Source of the DNA: Streptomyces hilarionis
GTDB taxonomy: Bacteria; Actinomycetota; Actinomycetes; Streptomycetales; Streptomycetaceae
Length of the DNA stretch: 49,687 bases
Direction of reading: 5' to 3'
NCBI RefSeq assembly: GCF_024539675.1
Contig: NZ_JAHHIT010000003.1
Location: forward strand, 16,884 to 66,570
In this document: positions 8,775 to 18,600 of the stretch, one piece after another
How the letters are laid out: each line of letters starts with the position of its first letter
How positions within the stretch are numbered: the first letter of the stretch is position 1
The notes under the pieces: generated by a model
Database searches by the model: none
What the model saw: only the letters and a program-made list of their open reading frames with translations
What the model was told of the DNA's origin: nothing
Program-made: the position numbers and the translations under genes

Positions 8775-9887
8775 TCAGCGTCCCGTGCGGGGCGACTCGG
8801 TGGCGCGGTGCGCCGAGCCGTCGGGGGAGGAGCTCTGGGCCGGCAGCCGGCCCGGTGCCAGGGCCGCGTTGGCGGTGTTCACGCGCGGCAGCGCGTACGG
8901 GTGCTCCTCCCACAGCCAGCGGATCATCTCCTCGCGGACCCTGACCCGCACCGTCCAGATGTCGTCGGAGTCCTTGGCCGTGACCAGCGCCCGCACCTGC
9001 ATGGTGTTGGGCGTGGTGTCCGTGACGTCCAGACCGCAGGCGCGGCCGTCCCAGGCCGGGCACTCGCGCAGGATGTCGCGCAGCTTCTCGCGCATCGCCT
9101 CCACGGGCGCCGCGTGGTCGACGTGCCAGTAGACGATGCCGGTCATCTGCGGCGTGCCGCGCGACCAGTTCTCGAACGGCTTGGAGGTGAAGTACGACAC
9201 GGGCATCGTGATGCGGCGCTCGTCCCAGGTGCGCACGGTCAGGAAGGTCAGGGTGATCTCCTCGACCGTGCCCCACTCGCCGTCCACCACCACCGTGTCG
9301 CCGATGCGCACCATGTCGCCGAACGCGATCTGGAGACCGGCGAACAGGTTGCTCAGGGTGGACTGGGCGGCCACACCGGCGACGATGCCGAGGATCCCGG
9401 CGGAGGCCAGCAGGGAGGCGCCCGCCGCGCGCATCGCGGGGAACGTCAGCAGCATCGCGGCGGCCGCGACCACGCCGACGACGGCCGAGACCACCCGCAT
9501 GATCAGCGACACCTGGGTGCGCACCCTGCGGACCCGGGCGGCGTCGCGGTGCATCCGCGCGTAGTGCGAGTACGACGTCTCGACGACGGCTCCGGCGATC
9601 CGGATCACCAGCCAGGCGGCCGAGCCGATCAGCACCAGGGTGAGGGTGCGGCCGATGCCGACCTTGTGGTCCTGGAGCATCTGCGCCTGGTCGTAGGAGC
9701 CTCTCAGCATCGCCGCGCACAGCACCAGCTGATACGGGATGCGACCACGGCGCAGCAGGCCCCACAGAGAGGTCTCGGGGTGCCGTCGGTCGGCCTTGTA
9801 CAGCAGACGGTCGGTGGCCCAGCCGATGAGGAAGGTCAGCACCACCGATCCGCCCACCACGATCACGGGGCGGAGCAGGTTCTCCAT
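8775..9887 (-). CDS. MscS-family mechanosensitive ion channel
   Basis: 370 aa membrane protein. An N-terminal helix and helices near 60-110 precede a pore-like helix region (about 130-190: AAMLLTFPAMRAAG, SAGILGIVAGVAAQSTLSNL). The latter matches the TM3 and beta-domain start of the MscS family (GxxxA-rich, then QSxLSNLxAGxQI). The soluble beta domain includes FGDMVRIGDTVVVDGEWGTVEEI, a hallmark of MscS. It should open under membrane tension in hypo-osmotic shock. ATG 9887 is preceded by GAAGG. The last 30 residues are low complexity. Confidence 0.93.
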   Translation of the reverse strand: MENLLRPVIVVGGSVVLTFLIGWATDRLLYKADRRHPETSLWGLLRRGRIPYQLVLCAAMLRGSYDQAQMLQDHKVGIGRTLTLVLIGSAAWLVIRIAGAVVETSYSHYARMHRDAARVRRVRTQVSLIMRVVSAVVGVVAAAAMLLTFPAMRAAGASLLASAGILGIVAGVAAQSTLSNLFAGLQIAFGDMVRIGDTVVVDGEWGTVEEITLTFLTVRTWDERRITMPVSYFTSKPFENWSRGTPQMTGIVYWHVDHAAPVEAMREKLRDILRECPAWDGRACGLDVTDTTPNTMQVRALVTAKDSDDIWTVRVRVREEMIRWLWEEHPYALPRVNTANAALAPGRLPAQSSSPDGSAHRATESPRTGR

Positions 9888-9985
9888 GCCTTCGAACGTA
9901 ACCAGGTCTACGCGACCTTGAACCTGCCACTTCTGTGAGGAGGCGCACGCACGGCGCTGTCGGCGCAGGCTGGCACCATGGGCGC

Positions 9986-10555
9986 ATGAACATCATGCTC
10001 TTCCATTCGACCTACGGTCTGCGGCCCGCGGTGTCCGCCGCGGCGGACCGGCTGCGCGCCGCCGGACACGAGGTCAGCACCCCGGACCTCTTCGACGGGC
10101 GCACGTTCGACACGGTCGAGGAGGGCATGGCGTACAAGGAGGAGATCGGCAAGGACGACCTGCTCAGGCGGGCGGTCCTGGCCGCGGCCCCCTACTCCGG
10201 GCGCGGGCTGGTCTACGCCGGGTTCTCGCTCGGCGCCTCCGTGGCGCAGACCCTCGCGCTCGGGGACGCCGAGGCGCGCGGCCTGCTGCTCCTGCACGGC
10301 ACCTCGGACCTCGCGCCCAACGCGTCGGTGGACGGCCTGCCGGTGCAGCTGCACGTGGCCGAACCGGACCCGTTCGAGACGGACGACTGGCTCAGCGCCT
10401 GGTACCTGCACATGGGCAGGGCCGGCGCCGACGTGGAGGTCTACCGCTACGCGGGCGCCGGGCACCTGTACACCGACCCCGGCCTCCCCGACTACGACGA
10501 GGAGGCCGCCGAGGCCACCTGGCGGGTGGCGCTCGGCTTCCTCGACTCTCTGTGA
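9986..10555 (+). CDS. Dienelactone-hydrolase-like alpha/beta hydrolase
   Basis: 189 aa. The order of elements fits the dienelactone hydrolase family: an N-terminal strand MNIMLFHSTYGL, a GFSLGAS segment at ~75-81 in place of the usual GxCxG/GxSxG nucleophile elbow, an acidic residue in the VAEPDPFE loop, and histidine in AGAGHLYTDPG. Serine is the probable nucleophile. The substrate is unknown. ATG 9986 lacks a ribosome site; CACCAT (9974-9979) ends six bases before it, so a leaderless mRNA is possible. It diverges from the MscS gene. Confidence 0.85.
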   Translation: MNIMLFHSTYGLRPAVSAAADRLRAAGHEVSTPDLFDGRTFDTVEEGMAYKEEIGKDDLLRRAVLAAAPYSGRGLVYAGFSLGASVAQTLALGDAEARGLLLLHGTSDLAPNASVDGLPVQLHVAEPDPFETDDWLSAWYLHMGRAGADVEVYRYAGAGHLYTDPGLPDYDEEAAEATWRVALGFLDSL

Positions 10556-10561
10556 CCGGGA

Positions 10562-10585
10562 GCCGGGCGGCCGGAGCCGCCCGGC
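10562..10585. terminator. Hairpin between convergent hydrolase and phoD
   Basis: A perfect 10-bp stem GCCGGGCGGC (10562-10571) / GCCGCCCGGC (10576-10585) with a CGGA loop. It lies 7 bases after the stop of the plus-strand hydrolase gene and before the 3' end of the minus-strand phosphatase gene. Confidence 0.65.
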
Positions 10586-10616
10586 GGGCCCGGCCGGCGC
10601 CCGCACCGCCCGGCGC

Positions 10617-12296
10617 CTACACCGGGTCGTACGTGCGCTCCACCTTCTGCGTGCCGCTGCGCGTGCGGTAGGAGCGCCACCACGACGAGGTCGCGGCGGG
10701 GTTCGTCCGGTCGGAGACGACGTAGTAGTCCATCTGCGCGCGGTCGGCGGTGATGTCCAGGACGCCGTAGCCGTGCCGGTCGGTGTCCACGAAGTGCACG
10801 TGCCGGTTGGCGGCCCGGATGACCGGCGAGGCGACCGCGGTCAGGGTGCCCTCGGGGACCTTCACGATGTCGTCGAGGTTGTCGGAGGTCACCGAGGTGA
10901 CGACGAACTCCGTGGCGGCCGAGGCGGACAGGGGGTAGGTCCCCGCGTCCACCGGCACGTCGTTGGCCCACGCCATGTGGATGTCGCCGGTCAGGAAGAC
11001 CGTGTTGCGGATGGCGTTCGCGCGCAGGTGGGCGAGGAGTTCACGGCGGTCGTCGGTGTAGCCGTCCCACTGGTCGGTGTTGAGGCCGAGGCCGTCCGCG
11101 GGCAGGCCGAGCAGCTTGGCCAGCGGCTTGAACAGGTCCGCGGAGAGCGAGCCGATCACGAACGGCGAGATCATCACCGAGTTGCCGACCAGCCGCCAGG
11201 CGGTGTCGGAGGCCTTCAGCCCCGCCTTGAGCCAGTCCAGTTGGGCGCGGCCGGTGATCGTGCGGTCGGGGTCGTCCACGGCGCCCTTGCCCACGCCGAC
11301 CTGCTGGGAGCGGAAGGACCGCAGGTCCAGCAGCGACAGGTCGGCGAGCTTGCCGAAGCGCAGCCGCCGGTAGGTGGTGCCGGCGATCGCCGGGCGGACC
11401 GGCATCCACTCGAAGTAGGCCTGCTTGGCGGCCGCCTGACGGGCCGACCAGGCGCCTTCGGCGCCCTCGGTGTGGTTCTCCGCGCCGCCCGACCAGGTGT
11501 CGTTGGCGAACTCGTGGTCGTCCCAGATCGCGATGACCGGCGCCTTGGTGTGCAGCGCCTGGAGGTCCGGGTCGGTCTTGTACTTGCCGTGCCGGGTGCG
11601 GTAGTCGGCGAGCGTGAGGATCTCGTGGGCGGGCGCGGTCTGCCGTACGACGGTGCCGCGCGTGCCGTACTGGCCGGTGCCGTACTCGTAGATGTAGTCG
11701 CCGAGGTGCAGCCAGGCGTCGAGGTCGCCGCGCGCCGCGAGGTGGCGGTACGAGGAGAAGTAGCCGGCCTCCCAGTTGGCGCAGGAGACCACGCCGAAGC
11801 GCAGCCCGGTCACCGCCGCGTCCGCCGCCGGCGCGGTGCGGGTGCGCGCCACGGGGGAGTCGACGCCGCCGGCCGAGAAGCGGAACCAGTAGTCGGTGGC
11901 GGGCGCGAGGCCGCGGATGTCGGCCTTGACGGTGTGGTCGGACGCGGCGGTCGCGGTGGTCGTCCCCCGGGAGACGACGTCCGTCAGCGCCTTGTCCCGG
12001 GCGACGACCCAGCTCACCTCGGTGTCGGGGCCGAGTCCGGAACCCGGTGTGGCCTCGGCGGTGGGCGTCACCCGGGTCCACAGCAGGACGCCGTCGGGCA
12101 GCGGGTCCCCGGAGGCGAGGCCGTGCAGGAAGACGGGGGCCTCGGCGGCGCGGGCGGGCAGCGCGGCGACGAGCGGGCCGGCCAGCACGGCGGTGGCGGC
12201 GGCCGCCTTGACCACCGTGCGGCGGCGCGGCAGAAGCGTGTCGGGGCGCTGCGACGGGATGGCGGCGCTCTCGGATGTTCCGTGTCTACTGGTCAC
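10617..12296 (-). CDS. phoD: PhoD-type alkaline phosphatase, Tat-exported
   Basis: 559 aa secreted phosphatase/phosphodiesterase. The N-terminus carries a twin-arginine signal ([14 protein letters not shown], then ALPARA) cleaved near residue 50. A PhoD N-terminal fibronectin-like domain follows ([20 protein letters not shown]). The metallophosphatase core shows [39 protein letters not shown] and LTGDIHMAW, which supply the Fe/Ca ligands in PhoD enzymes. Family role: phosphate release from phosphomonoesters and diesters outside the cell. GTG 12296 has no ribosome site; TAATCT (12310-12305) ends 8 bases upstream. No PHO-box repeat was recognised. Confidence 0.93.
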   Translation of the reverse strand: MTSRHGTSESAAIPSQRPDTLLPRRRTVVKAAAATAVLAGPLVAALPARAAEAPVFLHGLASGDPLPDGVLLWTRVTPTAEATPGSGLGPDTEVSWVVARDKALTDVVSRGTTTATAASDHTVKADIRGLAPATDYWFRFSAGGVDSPVARTRTAPAADAAVTGLRFGVVSCANWEAGYFSSYRHLAARGDLDAWLHLGDYIYEYGTGQYGTRGTVVRQTAPAHEILTLADYRTRHGKYKTDPDLQALHTKAPVIAIWDDHEFANDTWSGGAENHTEGAEGAWSARQAAAKQAYFEWMPVRPAIAGTTYRRLRFGKLADLSLLDLRSFRSQQVGVGKGAVDDPDRTITGRAQLDWLKAGLKASDTAWRLVGNSVMISPFVIGSLSADLFKPLAKLLGLPADGLGLNTDQWDGYTDDRRELLAHLRANAIRNTVFLTGDIHMAWANDVPVDAGTYPLSASAATEFVVTSVTSDNLDDIVKVPEGTLTAVASPVIRAANRHVHFVDTDRHGYGVLDITADRAQMDYYVVSDRTNPAATSSWWRSYRTRSGTQKVERTYDPV

Positions 12297-12328
12297 GGCC
12301 GATCAGATTACTGACCGGTATGACAAAA

Positions 12329-12360
12329 GAGCGGGCGAACTCCCAAAAGTTCGCCCGCTC
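12329..12360 (-). terminator. Rho-independent terminator of the DsbA-like gene
   Basis: A perfect 13-bp stem (GAGCGGGCGAACT 12329-12341 and its complement 12348-12360) with a 6-base loop. Read on the minus strand it is followed by TCTTTTGTCA, a short T-tract. It sits 55 bases beyond the stop of the DsbA-like gene and before the phosphatase start, so it should insulate the two. Confidence 0.9.
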
Positions 12361-12415
12361 TTCGGCGGAGCGTCGGATCGGCCTTTGCTCAGGAGCCGGT
12401 CGGCCGGTCGGCCGG

Positions 12416-13228
12416 TCAGCCCTTGAGGGCCGCGTTCAGCGCCGTGTTGAAGTCGGCGACCGTCATCGGGGCGTTCTTGCCGCCGCCGTCGGTCAGCGCC
12501 TTGCCGTCCATCTTCAGGGTCGGGGTGCCCGAGACGCCGCTGCTGTCGAAGGTCTTGGACATCTCCAGGGCCCAGCGGTCGTAGGTGCCGTTCTTGACGG
12601 CCTTCTGGAAGGCCGCGTTGCCCTTCAGTGCCGGGACGGTGTCGGCCACCTTGATCAGGTAGGAGTCGTCCTTGAACTTGTCCTCGGTCTCCTTCGGGTG
12701 GTACTTCGCCGAGTACAGCGCGGTCTTGTACTCGAGGAAGGCCTCGGGGCCGACGTTCAGCGAGGCGCCGAGGGCGCTCAGCGCGTTCTTGGAGCCCTCG
12801 CCGGTCAGGCTCCGGTCGAGGAAGGTCGCGCCGACGAACTGGATCTTGAACTTGCCGGCGTCGAAGTCGCTCTTCACCGTCGGGCCGACGGTCTGCTCGA
12901 ACTGGGCGCAGATGGGGCAGCGCGGGTCCTCGTACATCACGAGGGTCTTCTTGGCGCTCGCCTTGCCCATGACGACGGTCGTGCCGTCCTTGCCGCTGGT
13001 GTTGGCCGGCGCGACCAGCTTGGCCTTCGCCGCGTCCTCCCAGTAGCTCGGCTTGTTGGCCTGGACGACGGCGTAGCCTATGCCGCCGGCCACGGCCAGC
13101 ACGGCGACGGCCGAGCAGGCGACGATGATCTGCCGCCTGGTCTTGGCCCGCTTGGCCTCGCGCTCGCGCTCGATGCGCAGCCGCTCCCGGGCCGCCGTCT
13201 TCGACGCCGCGCTGTTCCGCTTGCTCAT
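12416..13228 (-). CDS. Membrane-anchored DsbA-like thioredoxin-fold protein (CPIC)
   Basis: 270 aa. A basic cytoplasmic N-terminus (residues 1-32), one membrane helix (~33-56) and an extracytoplasmic DsbA/DSBA-like domain. The active-site motif is C104-P-I-C107 and the cis-proline loop reads GVSGTPTLKMDG. It probably forms or reshuffles disulfides in exported proteins. ATG 13228 follows TTTGGAGAAACC. It lies downstream of a small membrane protein gene on the same strand (97-nt gap). A second protein of the same build is encoded at 43460, so this is a paralogue pair. Confidence 0.9.
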   Translation of the reverse strand: MSKRNSAASKTAARERLRIEREREAKRAKTRRQIIVACSAVAVLAVAGGIGYAVVQANKPSYWEDAAKAKLVAPANTSGKDGTTVVMGKASAKKTLVMYEDPRCPICAQFEQTVGPTVKSDFDAGKFKIQFVGATFLDRSLTGEGSKNALSALGASLNVGPEAFLEYKTALYSAKYHPKETEDKFKDDSYLIKVADTVPALKGNAAFQKAVKNGTYDRWALEMSKTFDSSGVSGTPTLKMDGKALTDGGGKNAPMTVADFNTALNAALKG

Positions 13229-13325
13229 GGTTTCTCCAAAGGGACGCGCACCCGTGGGTACGCGGAAGTCTTGTGGGGACGTGCGGGGACTCGGGCCGAG
13301 CCGTGCTCGGCGGCCGCCGGTCCGG

Positions 13326-14018
13326 TCAGACCGCGGCGGCCGGGCACGGCGGGCCGCGCCGTCCCAGGGAGTGCACGAGGATCCGCTCGCGGGCGGTCGC
13401 CGTACGCGGCGCGGTGCGCGGCAGGCGGCGGGCCGCCGGGGCGCGGCGTACGGTCACGGCCGCGACGGCCAGCAGCAGCGGCCGGAAGGTGTTCGCGGTG
13501 GCCGCCCGCAGCAGCTGGGCCAGCGCCCGCTCGCCCCGGCGCAGCCAGGCGGCGGCGAGCAGGCCGACGCCGACGTGTGCCGCGAGCAGCAGCCAGGCGG
13601 TGGCCGGGTCGGCGTGGGCGAGCAGACCGCCGAGCCGGTCGGGGTCGGCGCCGGTGACCTGCGCCAGCGGGGTGCCGAAGGGCGTGCCGTCGCCGCACAG
13701 CACGTCCCAGCCGACCGAGGCCAGCGGGCCGGCCACGGGACCGCCCGCCCGGCCGTAGCAGACGTGCTGCCCGGTGGTGAAGACGGTGTCGGCGGCCAGC
13801 TCCAGCGGGATCAGCAGGGCGGCGATGCGCCCGAAGCCGCGCTCGCGGCCGGCGAGGGCGTACGCCAGCGCGAACACGGCGGCCGCGACGGCGGCCACCG
13901 TGTTGAGCGGCAGCGGGACCCGCGACAGCAGCACGTGCGACGCGCTGCTGAGCGTCACGACGAAGGCCGTGAACAGCGCCGCGCGTACGGCTCTGAGGCG
14001 GATCCCGGATATGTCCAT
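13326..14018 (-). CDS. Uncharacterised membrane protein with a cysteine pair
   Basis: 230 aa, not assigned to a named family. Hydrophobic segments lie at about 13-32, 39-57, 64-83, 138-158 and 172-190. Between the third and fourth there is a loop with two cysteines, C87 (GQHVCYGR) and C108 (DVLCGDG). The C-terminus is basic and proline/arginine-rich. It precedes the CPIC DsbA-like gene on the same strand. A redox partnership is only an inference from that neighbour and from the loop cysteines. ATG 14018. Confidence 0.75.
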   Translation of the reverse strand: MDISGIRLRAVRAALFTAFVVTLSSASHVLLSRVPLPLNTVAAVAAAVFALAYALAGRERGFGRIAALLIPLELAADTVFTTGQHVCYGRAGGPVAGPLASVGWDVLCGDGTPFGTPLAQVTGADPDRLGGLLAHADPATAWLLLAAHVGVGLLAAAWLRRGERALAQLLRAATANTFRPLLLAVAAVTVRRAPAARRLPRTAPRTATARERILVHSLGRRGPPCPAAAV

Positions 14019-14085
14019 AGCGCAGGAGAGTGTGTCACGTACTGCTGTAGGAGGCCGCTAAAGGGTCCCTGTGAGCAGCGGACCG

Positions 14086-15426
14086 TTAGAGACCTGGAAT
14101 GCGGCCGTTGCGGAAGAGGTCGACGAAGATCTGGTGGTCGGCACGCGCGCGGGCGCCGTAGGCGTGCGCGAAGTCGACCAGCAGCGGCGCGAAGCCGTCC
14201 TCGTCGGCCGCGATGGCCGCGTCGATGGCCCGCTCCGTGGAGAACGGCACCAGCGACTCGCCGGACTGGTCGTCCGCGGCCGCGTGCATGGTGGCCGTGG
14301 CCCGGCCCAGGTCGGCGACGACGCCGGCGATCTCCTCCGGGTCGTCGATGTCGCCCCAGTCCAGGTCGACCGCGTACGGCGAGACCTCGGCGACCAGCTG
14401 GCCCGCGCCGTCCAGCTCGGTCCAGCCCAGCCACGGGTCGGCGTGCGCCTGGAGGGCGCGCTGGGAGATCACCGTGCGGTGGCCCTCGTGCTGGAAGTAG
14501 CCGCGGATCGCCGGATCGGTGATGTGCCGGGAGACGGCCGGGGTCTGGGCCTGCTTGATGTAGATCACGACGTCGTTCTCGAGGGCGTCGCTGTTGCCCT
14601 CCAGGAGGATGTTGTACGACGGCAGGCCCGCGGAGCCGATGCCGATGCCGCGGCGGCCGACGACGTCCTTGACGCGGTAGGAGTCCGGGCGGGTCAGCGA
14701 CGACTCCGGCAGCGTCTCCAGATAGCCGTCGAAGGCGGCCAGGACCTTGTAGCGGGTCGCCGCGTCCAGCTCGACGGAGCCGCCGCCCGGCGCGAAACGG
14801 CGCTCGAAGTCGCGGATCTCCGTCATCGAGTCCAGCAGCCCGAAGCGGGTCAGCGAGCGGGCGTCGCGCAGCGCGTCCAGCAGCGGGCCCTGCGCGGTGT
14901 CCAGGGTGAAGGGCGGCACCTCGTCGCTCTTGGCGCCGGTGGCCAGCGCGTGCACGCGCTCGCGGTAGGCGCCCGCGTAGACCTCCACCAGCTCGGAGAT
15001 CTGGTCGTCGGAGAGCGCCTTCGCGTACCCGATCAGGGCGAGGGAAGCGGACAGCCGCTTGAGGTCCCAGGTGAAGGGGCCGACGTAGGCCTCGTCGAAG
15101 TCGTTGACGTTGAAGATCAGCCGGCCCGTGGCGTCCATGTACGTGCCGAAGTTCTCCGCGTGCAGGTCGCCGTGGATCCACACGCGCGAGGTGCGCTCGT
15201 CCAGGTACGGACCGCCCCGCCTGGGGCCGAAGCCGTCGTCGGCGGTCAGGTCGTGGTAGAAGAGGCCCGCCGTGCCCCGGTAGAACGCGAACGCCGAGGC
15301 CGCCATCTTCCGGAACTTCACGCGGAACGCGGCCGGGTCGGCGGCCAGGAGCTCGCCGAACGCGGTGTCGAAGACGGCGAGGATCTGCTCGCCGCGGTGC
15401 TCGTCGTCGAGCTGCGGAACCGACAT
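14086..15426 (-). CDS. DUF2252 family protein (kinase-like fold)
   Basis: 446 aa. The sequence fits DUF2252, a family distantly related to aminoglycoside phosphotransferase/choline-kinase folds. A catalytic-loop-like WIHGDLHAENFGTYMD is followed by a metal-site-like NVNDFDEA. Other family-typical segments are FYRGTAGLFYHDL and GRRGIGIGSAGLPSYNILLEG. No substrate is known. ATG 15426 follows CCAGGAGGCACC, a strong ribosome site; in-frame codons further upstream overlap the dnaE promoter region and do not resemble the family. Divergent from dnaE. Confidence 0.88.
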   Translation of the reverse strand: MSVPQLDDEHRGEQILAVFDTAFGELLAADPAAFRVKFRKMAASAFAFYRGTAGLFYHDLTADDGFGPRRGGPYLDERTSRVWIHGDLHAENFGTYMDATGRLIFNVNDFDEAYVGPFTWDLKRLSASLALIGYAKALSDDQISELVEVYAGAYRERVHALATGAKSDEVPPFTLDTAQGPLLDALRDARSLTRFGLLDSMTEIRDFERRFAPGGGSVELDAATRYKVLAAFDGYLETLPESSLTRPDSYRVKDVVGRRGIGIGSAGLPSYNILLEGNSDALENDVVIYIKQAQTPAVSRHITDPAIRGYFQHEGHRTVISQRALQAHADPWLGWTELDGAGQLVAEVSPYAVDLDWGDIDDPEEIAGVVADLGRATATMHAAADDQSGESLVPFSTERAIDAAIAADEDGFAPLLVDFAHAYGARARADHQIFVDLFRNGRIPGL

Positions 15427-15640
15427 CGCTGGGTGCCTCCTGGTGCATGACGTGTACGACAGCGTTTCTGTCGTCTCCAACGGGCGGAGCCGTGCGAAAG
15501 TGCCCGTGCCCCTCGCTGTGAAGGTACGCGGGGCAGGCCCAGGAGTGTCAGTGGCGAGGCATAGACTTCGACGCTGTCCCCCGGACCGTCCGCGACCCGT
15601 GGGGCGCCCGTCGACCCGTGTTTCCCTGGAGGCCGCAGCC

Positions 15641-18600
15641 GTGTCAAAGCCGCCGTTCACGCACCTGCACGTCCACACCCAGTACTCGCTGCTGGACGGT
15701 GCCGCGCGGCTGAAGGACATGTTCGACGCGTGCAACGAGATGGGCATGACGCACATCGCGATGTCCGACCACGGCAATCTGCACGGGGCCTACGACTTCT
15801 TCCACACCGCGAAGAAGGCCGGGGTCACCCCGATCATCGGGATCGAGGCGTACGTCGCCCCCGAGTCGCGCCGTAACAAGCGCAAGATCCAGTGGGGCCA
15901 GCCGCACCAGAAGCGCGACGACGTCTCCGGTTCCGGCGGTTACACCCACAAGACGATCTGGGCGGCGAACGCGACGGGCCTGCACAACCTCTTCAAGCTC
16001 TCCTCGGACGCGTACGCCGAGGGCTGGCTCCAGAAGTGGCCCCGGATGGACAAGGAGACCATCTCCCAGTGGTCGGAGGGGCTCATCGCCTCCACCGGCT
16101 GCCCCTCGGGCGAGCTCCAGACCCGGCTGCGCCTCGGCCAGTTCGACGAGGCCCTGAAGTCGGCCGCCGAGTACCAGGACATCTTCGGCAAGGACCGCTA
16201 CTTCCTGGAGCTGATGGACCACGGCATCGACATCGAGCACCGGGTCCGCGACGGCCTGCTGGAGATCGGCAAGAAGCTCGGCATCCCGCCGCTGGTCACC
16301 AACGACTCGCACTACACGTACGCGCACGAGGCGACGGCGCACGACGCGCTGCTGTGCATCCAGACCGGCAAGAACCTCTCCGACCCGGACCGCTTCCGCT
16401 TCGACGGGACCGGCTACTACCTGAAGTCCACGGACGAGATGTACGCCATCGACTCCTCGGACGCCTGGCAGGAGGGCTGCGCCAACACGCTCCTGGTCGC
16501 CGAGCAGATCGACACGACCGGCATGTTCGAGGCCAAGAACCTCATGCCGAAGTTCGACATCCCCGAGGGCTACACCGAGGTCAGCTGGTTCAAGGAGGAG
16601 GTCCGCCGGGGCATGGACCGCCGCTTCCCCGGCGGCGTCCCCGAGGACCGGCAGAAGCAGGTCGAGTACGAGATGGACGTCATCATCCAGATGGGGTTCC
16701 CGGGGTACTTCCTCGTCGTCGCCGACTTCATCATGTGGGCCAAGAACAACGGCATCGCGGTCGGCCCCGGCCGAGGCTCCGCGGCCGGCTCGATCGTCGC
16801 CTACGCGATGGGCATCACCGACCTCGACCCCATCCCGCACGGTCTGATCTTCGAGCGGTTCCTCAACCCCGAGCGCGTCTCCATGCCCGACGTCGACATC
16901 GACTTCGACGAGCGCCGGCGCGTCGAGGTGATCCGCTACGTGACCGAGAAGTACGGCGCCGACAAGGTCGCCATGATCGGCACCTACGGCAAGATCAAGG
17001 CGAAGAACGCCATCAAGGACTCCGCGCGCGTGCTGGGCTACCCGTACGCGATGGGCGACCGCCTCACCAAGGCCATGCCCGCCGACGTCCTGGGCAAGGG
17101 CATCGACCTCAACGGCATCACCGACCCCTCGCACCCGCGCTACAGCGAGGCCGGCGAGATCCGCGCGATGTACGAGAACGAGCCGGACGTCAAGAAGGTC
17201 ATCGACACCGCCAAGGGCGTGGAGGGCCTCGTCCGGCAGATGGGCGTGCACGCGGCCGGCGTGATCATGTCCAGCGAGCCCATCGTCGACCACGCCCCCA
17301 TCTGGGTGCGGCACACGGACGGCGTGACCATCACGCAGTGGGACTACCCGCAGTGCGAGTCGCTCGGCCTGCTGAAGATGGACTTCCTCGGCCTGCGCAA
17401 CCTGACGATCATGGACGACGCCGTCAAGATGGTGAAGTCCAACAAGGGCATCGACCTCGACCTGCTGGCGCTGCCGCTCGACGATCCCAAGACCTTCGAA
17501 CTGCTCCAGCGCGGTGACACCCTCGGCGTCTTCCAGTTCGACGGCGGCCCCATGCGCTCGCTGCTGCGTCTGATGAAGCCCGACAACTTCGAGGACATCT
17601 CCGCCGTCTCCGCGCTCTACCGTCCCGGCCCGATGGGCATGGACTCGCACACCAACTACGCGCTGCGCAAGAACAAGCTCCAGGAGATCACCCCGATCCA
17701 CAAGGAGCTGGAGGAGCCCCTCCAGGAGGTCCTGGCCGTCACCTACGGCCTGATCGTCTACCAGGAGCAGGTGCAGAAGGCCGCCCAGATCATCGCCGGG
17801 TACTCCCTCGGCGAGGCCGACATCCTCCGTCGCGTGATGGGCAAGAAGAAGCCCGACGAGCTGGCGAAGAACTTCGTCCTCTTCCAGAAGGGCGCCCGGG
17901 ACAAGGGCTACAGCGACGAGGCGATCCAGGCCCTGTGGGACGTGCTGGTCCCCTTCGCCGGCTACGCCTTCAACAAGGCGCACTCCGCCGCGTACGGCCT
18001 GGTCTCGTACTGGACCGCCTACCTGAAGGCCAACCACCCGGCCGAGTACATGGCCGGACTGCTCACCTCGGTCAAGGACGACAAGGACAAGTCGGCCGTC
18101 TACCTCAACGAGTGCCGGCGCATGGGCATCAAGGTGCTCCCGCCGAACGTCAACGAGTCGGTGCACAACTTCGCCGCGCAGGGCGACGACGTGATCCTCT
18201 TCGGCCTCGAGGCCGTGCGCAACGTCGGCACGAACGTGGTGGAGTCGATCATCCGGAGCCGCAAGGCCAAGGGCAAGTACGCCTCCTTTCCCGACTACCT
18301 CGACAAGGTCGAGGCGGTCGCCTGCAACAAGCGCACCACCGAGTCGCTGATCAAGGCGGGCGCCTTCGACACCCTCGGGCACACCCGCAAGGGCCTCACC
18401 GCGCAGTTCGAGCCGATGATCGACAACGTGGTCGCGGTCAAGCGCAAGGAGGCCGAGGGGCAGTTCGACCTGTTCGGCGGGATGGGCGAGGAGGACACCA
18501 GCGAGCCCGGCTTCGGCCTGGACGTCGAGTTCACGACCGACGAGTGGGAGAAGACGTACCTGCTCGCCCAGGAGCGGGAGATGCTCGGTCTGTACGTCTC

